From an uncultured Collinsella sp. (GTDB lineage: Bacteria; Actinomycetota; Coriobacteriia; Coriobacteriales; Coriobacteriaceae), in the NCBI GenBank assembly GCA_900757595.1, contig CAAEOL010000041.1, forward strand, positions 1 through 64,000: DNA of 64,000 bases, read 5' to 3'. Below the pieces are notes generated by a model that did no database searches, had not been told where the DNA came from, and was given only the letters and a program-made list of their open reading frames with translations. This document shows, one piece after another, positions 60,084-64,000 of this stretch. A program made the translations under genes and the position numbers. Each line of letters starts with the position of its first letter. Position 1 is the stretch's first letter.

Positions 60084-60482
60084 ATGAACCTTACAGACCC
60101 GATCGCAGATATGCTTACGCGCATCCGTAACGCTAACTCTGTGAACAAGGCCACGGTCTCCATGCCGAGCAGCAAGAAGCTCGTCGAGATCGCTCGTGTT
60201 CTGCACGAGGAGGGCTACATCGAGGGCTACGATGTCGAGGACACCGTTCCCCAGAAGACTCTGCACATCACGCTTAAGTATGGTCCCAAGAAGGCTAAGG
60301 TCATCAACGGCATCCGCCGCATTTCCAAGCCGGGCCTGCGTAAGTACACCGGCGTTGCCGACATGCCCCGCGTCCGCGGTGGCCTTGGTACCGCCATTAT
60401 TTCCACCAGCCATGGCGTCATGACCGACCGCGATGCTCGCAAGCACAACGTCGGCGGCGAGATCATCGCTTACGTCTGGTAA
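60084..60482 (+). CDS. rpsH: 30S ribosomal protein S8
   Basis: S8 (132 residues) binds the central domain of 16S rRNA and represses the spc operon in E. coli. It starts with DPIADMLTRIRNAN and ends with the conserved STSHGVMTDRDARKHNVGGE. GAAGGAGA lies before the ATG. The 119-bp gap before it shows nothing distinct. Confidence 0.96.
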   Translation: MNLTDPIADMLTRIRNANSVNKATVSMPSSKKLVEIARVLHEEGYIEGYDVEDTVPQKTLHITLKYGPKKAKVINGIRRISKPGLRKYTGVADMPRVRGGLGTAIISTSHGVMTDRDARKHNVGGEIIAYVW

Positions 60483-60515
60483 TTCGCTCGGTAGGTAGAA
60501 GGAAAGGAGATCACC

Positions 60516-61052
60516 GTGTCTCGTATCGGTAATAAGCCTGTCCAGATTCCCGCCGGAGTCGAAGTGGCAGTCAACGGCAACAACGTTGTCGTCAAGGGCC
60601 CCAAGGGCCAGCTCGAGCTCGATGTCTTTGAGAAGCTCGCTATCAACGTCGAGGACAACGTCCTCACCGTTTCCCGTCCCGACGACGAGCGTGAGACCCG
60701 TGCCCGCCACGGCCTCACCCGCGCCCTCATCCACAACATGGTTGTTGGCGTTTCCGAGGGCTTCGAGAAGAAGCTCGAGCTCGCCGGCGTCGGTTACCGC
60801 GTTCAGCAGAAGGGCAAGAACCTCGAGTTCTCCCTGGGCTTCTCGCACCCCGTGATCGTCGAGGCTCCCGAGGGCATCACCTTCGAGGTTCCCGACAACA
60901 CCCACGTGAACGTCAAGGGTATCAATAAGCAGCAGGTCGGTCAGATCGCCGCTGAGATCCGCGGCCATCGTCCTCCCGAGCCTTACAAGGGCAAGGGTAT
61001 CCACTACGTTGGCGAGCACATCCGCCGCAAGCTGGGTAAGGCCGCCAAGTAG
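60516..61052 (+). CDS. rplF: 50S ribosomal protein L6
   Basis: L6 (178 residues) has two related RNA-binding domains near the GTPase centre. It shows RIGNKPVQIPAGVEV at the start and the C-terminal PPEPYKGKGIHYVGEHIRRK. It uses GTG at 60516 with GGAAAGGAG upstream. Confidence 0.96.
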   Translation: MSRIGNKPVQIPAGVEVAVNGNNVVVKGPKGQLELDVFEKLAINVEDNVLTVSRPDDERETRARHGLTRALIHNMVVGVSEGFEKKLELAGVGYRVQQKGKNLEFSLGFSHPVIVEAPEGITFEVPDNTHVNVKGINKQQVGQIAAEIRGHRPPEPYKGKGIHYVGEHIRRKLGKAAK

Positions 61053-61077
61053 TCGTAACCGACTCACTCGCATAAGA

Positions 61078-61099
61078 CCAGCACCCCGTCAGGTGCTGG
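61078..61099 (+). promoter_or_regulatory. Hairpin between rplF and rplR
   Basis: CCAGCACC (61078-61085) pairs perfectly with GGTGCTGG (61092-61099). No T-run follows; it may slow ribosomes or protect mRNA ends. Confidence 0.4.
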
Positions 61100-61127
61100 C
61101 AAGATCAACCTTTTTAGGAGTTTACGT

Positions 61128-61496
61128 ATGAACAAGCATAAGGCGAAGCTGGAAGGCCTCAAGCGTCGTCAGCGTCGTGTTCGCGGCAAGGTCTCGGGTA
61201 CCTCCGAGCGTCCGCGCCTTCGCGTGACCCGTACTAACGCCAACATCTATGCCCAGATCATCGACGACAGCAAGGGCTCCAGCCTGACGCTCGTCTCTGC
61301 CTCGACCCTCGAGGCCGAGTTCAAGGGCACCCACACCTCGAACAAGGAGGCTGCGGAGAAGGTCGGTCAGCTCGTTGGCAAGCGCGCCATCGAGGCCGGC
61401 ATCACCAAGGTCGCCTTCGATCGCGGTGGCCGTATCTACCATGGCCGCGTCAAGGCCCTCGCCGACGGTGCTCGTGCCGCCGGTCTCGAGTTCTAG
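61128..61496 (+). CDS. rplR: 50S ribosomal protein L18
   Basis: L18 (122 residues) binds 5S rRNA with L5. It shows RRQRRVRGKVSGTSERPRLRV, the IYAQIIDD strand and the ending FDRGGRIYHGRVKALADGAR. TTAGGAG lies before the ATG. Confidence 0.96.
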   Translation: MNKHKAKLEGLKRRQRRVRGKVSGTSERPRLRVTRTNANIYAQIIDDSKGSSLTLVSASTLEAEFKGTHTSNKEAAEKVGQLVGKRAIEAGITKVAFDRGGRIYHGRVKALADGARAAGLEF

Positions 61497-61510
61497 GAGG
61501 TATGTAGCAC

Positions 61511-62035
61511 ATGGCTCGTAATCAGAAGCAGCAGCGCGAGGCCTCCGAGTTCGAGGAGCGCGTCGTTTACATCAACCGCGTGTCGAAGACCGTCAAGGGT
61601 GGTCGTCGCATGAGCCTCGTCGCTCTCGTCGTCGTTGGCGACGGCAAGGGCAACGTCGGCGTTGGCATGGGCAAGTCCGCTGAGGTGCCCATGGCCATCT
61701 CCAAGGCATCTCTCGATGCCAAGAAGAACATGTTCCACGTGCCGGTGACCGAGCAGGGCACCATCCCGCACGAGGTTCTCGGCCACTTTGGTGCCGGCCG
61801 CATCATCATTAAGCCCGCTGTCGAGGGTACCGGCGTTATCGCCGGCGGCGCCGTGCGTCCCCTCTTTGAGCTTGCTGGCATCAAGAACGTCCTGTCCAAG
61901 TCCCTCGGTACCGACAACGGCCTCAACATCATCAAGGCTGCCGTCGAGGGCCTCAAGGAGCTCTCCAGCCCTGAGGACGTCGCGGCTCGCCGTGGCCTGA
62001 CGGTCTCCGAGATGTTCGTCGGTAAGGAGAACTAA
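61511..62035 (+). CDS. rpsE: 30S ribosomal protein S5
   Basis: S5 (174 residues) lies at the mRNA entry channel and influences accuracy. It has FEERVVYINRVSKTVKGGRR, VVGDGKGNVGVGMGKSAEVP and AGRIIIKPAVEGTGVIAGG. GGAGGT overlaps the rplR stop. rpmD follows after 2 bp. Confidence 0.96.
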   Translation: MARNQKQQREASEFEERVVYINRVSKTVKGGRRMSLVALVVVGDGKGNVGVGMGKSAEVPMAISKASLDAKKNMFHVPVTEQGTIPHEVLGHFGAGRIIIKPAVEGTGVIAGGAVRPLFELAGIKNVLSKSLGTDNGLNIIKAAVEGLKELSSPEDVAARRGLTVSEMFVGKEN

Positions 62036-62037
62036 GC

Positions 62038-62220
62038 ATGGCTGACACCATCAAGATCAAGCAGGTCCGCAGCACCAACGGTTGCAAGCAGGACCAGGTC
62101 CGTACTGTCCGTGCCCTCGGTCTCCACAGGATCCGCGAGGTTCGCGAGATTGCTGACAACGAGTCCGTCCGCGGCATGATCTTCAAGGTCAAGCACCTTG
62201 TCGAGATTGTAGAGGAGTAG
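62038..62220 (+). CDS. rpmD: 50S ribosomal protein L30
   Basis: L30 (60 residues) is a small bacterial-type protein: IKIKQVRSTNGCKQDQVRTV and LGLHRIREVREIAD are typical. It lies 2 bp after rpsE and 3 bp before rplO, so translation is probably coupled. Confidence 0.94.
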   Translation: MADTIKIKQVRSTNGCKQDQVRTVRALGLHRIREVREIADNESVRGMIFKVKHLVEIVEE

Positions 62221-62223
62221 CAA

Positions 62224-62673
62224 ATGCAGCTTCACGATCTTACTCCCGCGCCCGGTTCCACCAAGAACCGCAAGCGCGTCGGCCGTGGCAATTCTTCGGG
62301 TCACGGCACCACTTCTGGCCGCGGTCAGAAGGGCCAGGGTTCCCGCTCTGGCGGCACCAAGGGTGCCGGCTTCGAGGGTGGCCAGACTCCGCTGGCTATG
62401 CGCCTGCCCAAGCTTCCGGGCTTCCGCAATCCCCGTCGTATCGAGTACACCGCTGTTAACGTTGAGCGTCTCGAGCGCAAGTTCGAGGACGGCGCTGTGA
62501 TCGACGGTGCCGCTCTTAAGGCCGCTCGCATCACCAAGAGCGAGTTCGAGCCCGTCAAGGTGCTCGGCAATGGTGAGCTCACCAAGAAGTTCACGGTCAA
62601 GGTCGACAAGGTCAGCGCTTCTGCGCAGGCCAAGATCGAGGCCGCCGGCGGAAAGGTCGAGCTGCCGTGCTAA
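62224..62673 (+). CDS. rplO: 50S ribosomal protein L15
   Basis: L15 (149 residues) joins late in 50S assembly. The glycine-rich N-terminal tail (RVGRGNSSGHGTTSGRGQKG, FEGGQTPLAMRLPKLPGF) is diagnostic. Its last seven bases overlap the secY start. Confidence 0.96.
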   Translation: MQLHDLTPAPGSTKNRKRVGRGNSSGHGTTSGRGQKGQGSRSGGTKGAGFEGGQTPLAMRLPKLPGFRNPRRIEYTAVNVERLERKFEDGAVIDGAALKAARITKSEFEPVKVLGNGELTKKFTVKVDKVSASAQAKIEAAGGKVELPC

Positions 62674-63953
62674 ATGGTCTTAAGAATGCTTTCCGCATCA
62701 AAGAATTGCGCGAAAAGATTCTTTTTACCATAGCTATGCTCGTCGTGTACCGCATTGGTGCGCACGTTCCTGTGCCCGGCATTCCCTTCCAGGGGATGCT
62801 GGGCCTTTTCTCGACCGATAACAATTCGGTCGCCGCAGGTGCTATGGCCCTCCTGAATCTTTTCTCTGGTGGCGCGTTGAGCTATGTTTCGGTGTTCTCC
62901 TTGGGCATCATGCCTTACATCACCAGCTCGATCATCCTCCAGATGCTCCAGGCCGTTGTGCCTTCCCTGCATGAGCTTGCCCGCGAGGGCGAGGTCGGTC
63001 AGACCAAGATTACGCAGTATTCGCGTTACCTCACCCTGGCTCTGGCAATCCTCAACTCCGTGGGTTACCTCTTCCTCTTTAAGAGCTTCGGCATCAGCTT
63101 TAATGGCGCCGGCGCTCCCGAGATCATCTTCGACCTCATGATCGTCGGCACGCTCACTGCGGGCGCTATGCTGATCATGTGGATTGGTGAGCTCATCACC
63201 CAGCGCGGTATCGGTAATGGCATGTCGCTGATCATCTTTGCGAACATCATGGCCGGCCTGCCGCAGGCGATCTTCTCCAGCACCGAGGGCAATGCCGGTG
63301 GCATCATCACCATGGTGATCATCTGCGCCATCATCCTGCTGGTTATCCCGCTGATCGTTTTCCTTGAGCGCGGCCAGCGCCGCATCCCGGTCTCCTACGC
63401 CAAACGCGTCGTGGGCCGTCGCATGATGGGTGGCCAGACCACCTACCTGCCCATCAAGGTCAACACCGCGGGTGTCGTGCCGATCATCTTCGCTTCGGCG
63501 CTGCTGTACTTCCCGGCTCAGATTGCCGTGTTCTTCCCCGGCATCGGCTGGATTCAGGCAGTTGCCTCTGCGCTTTCGACCGGTTGGCTCAACTGGGTGC
63601 TTAACGTTGTCCTCATCGTGTTCTTCGCGTACTTCTACACCTCCATGGTGTTCAACCCCGATGACACGGCCGATAACCTTAAGAAGCAGGGCGGCTTTAT
63701 TCCGGGCGTGCGTCCGGGTAGGGCTACCGCGGCCTACATCAAGAACGCGCTCAACAAGATTACGCTTCCCAGCGCTGTCTTTTTGGCGCTCATCGCCATC
63801 GTGCCTTCGATCATCTTCTCCTTCACGGGTAACCATCTGATCCAGGCATTTGGCGGCACGTCCATCCTCATCATGGTCGGCGTCGTGCTCGACACGGTCG
63901 ATAAGCTCGAAGGCCAGATCAAGATGTATGATTACGATGGATTCTTTAAATAG
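62667..63953 (+). CDS. secY: Protein translocase subunit SecY
   Basis: SecY (428 residues) forms the membrane protein-conducting channel with SecE and SecG. Ten hydrophobic segments are visible, with YRIGAHVPVPGI in the first loop, ITQRGIGNGMSLIIFANI near the middle, and VFLERGQRRIPVSYAKR. GTG at 62667 overlaps rplO; GGAAAGG lies about 11 bp upstream. Confidence 0.95.
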   Translation: MLNGLKNAFRIKELREKILFTIAMLVVYRIGAHVPVPGIPFQGMLGLFSTDNNSVAAGAMALLNLFSGGALSYVSVFSLGIMPYITSSIILQMLQAVVPSLHELAREGEVGQTKITQYSRYLTLALAILNSVGYLFLFKSFGISFNGAGAPEIIFDLMIVGTLTAGAMLIMWIGELITQRGIGNGMSLIIFANIMAGLPQAIFSSTEGNAGGIITMVIICAIILLVIPLIVFLERGQRRIPVSYAKRVVGRRMMGGQTTYLPIKVNTAGVVPIIFASALLYFPAQIAVFFPGIGWIQAVASALSTGWLNWVLNVVLIVFFAYFYTSMVFNPDDTADNLKKQGGFIPGVRPGRATAAYIKNALNKITLPSAVFLALIAIVPSIIFSFTGNHLIQAFGGTSILIMVGVVLDTVDKLEGQIKMYDYDGFFK

Positions 63954-63971
63954 GCTAGAGGAGGATTGCTC

Positions 63972-64000
63972 ATGAACCTCGTATTGCTCGGAGCTCCGGG
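63972..64000 (+). CDS. adk: Adenylate kinase, 5' end only
   Basis: Only the first nine codons are in the window: MNLVLLGAP, the start of the nucleotide loop GAPGAGKGT. AGGAGGA at 63959-63965 is the ribosome-binding site. adk following secY is the common order. Confidence 0.85.

Overview
The window looks like a chromosome segment of a gut Coriobacteriia, most probably Collinsella. The genus call is inference. It rests on high GC content, zinc-binding ribosomal proteins (a 61-residue S14 and an L24 ending in a zinc ribbon), a decayed IS3-type transposase of a kind I associate with Collinsella, and an anaerobic purine-degradation gene set.

Layout. (1) 393-6182: the first part of the S10/spc ribosomal-protein cluster, rplC-D-W-B, rpsS, rplV, rpsC, rplP, rpmC, rpsQ, rplN, rplX. 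rpsJ is not in the window. (2) 6183-59141: about 53 kb of unrelated DNA lying between rplX and rplE, two genes that are adjacent in most bacteria. (3) 59142-64000: the rest of the cluster, rplE, rpsN, rpsH, rplF, rplR, rpsE, rpmD, rplO, secY and the first bases of adk. An intrinsic terminator follows rplX and a promoter-like sequence precedes rplE, so the two parts look independently transcribed.

The 53-kb block is a mosaic. 6244-7740 is debris (IS3 remnant, 3' end of a nucleosidase gene). 7953-15448 is a sugar locus: a LevR-like regulator, a complete mannose-family PTS (IIB, IIC, IID, IIA), a GH172/DUF2961 glycosidase and a ROK fructokinase. 15449-16287 is again debris and repeats. 16467-18296 is an oxidoreductase/DeoR pair behind an array of hexamers. 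18696-22529 holds an RluA-type pseudouridine synthase, a U32 peptidase and RidA.

From 22644 to 58834 lies a selenium/molybdenum purine catabolism cluster of the kind linked to anaerobic urate and xanthine breakdown. Its first half has a YheO-type regulator, an NCS2 permease, ssnA, ygfK, a ferredoxin and a selenium-dependent xanthine dehydrogenase. Its second half has another YheO-type regulator, ygeX, ygeY, ygeW, a MocA-like protein, a hydantoinase, yqeC, yqeB, an XdhC-like protein and a second NCS2 permease. The two halves are separated by about 14 kb that is largely defence-related: an exonuclease, a type I restriction-modification system with an hsdS inversion module and integrase, a broken RHH/GIY-YIG pair, an Mrr-like nuclease with a small membrane protein, a DUF4143 ATPase and a membrane-anchored Pro/Ala-rich protein.

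Working together: the PTS, GH172 and ROK genes would import a fructose-containing disaccharide or dianhydride and deliver it to glycolysis. The purine genes would import xanthine or urate, process the ring with a seleno-molybdenum hydroxylase fed by flavin and ferredoxin carriers, open it with hydantoinase and amidohydrolases, and recover carbon and nitrogen through diaminopropionate lyase and a carbamoyltransferase. All functional calls come from sequence recognition; no database search was run.
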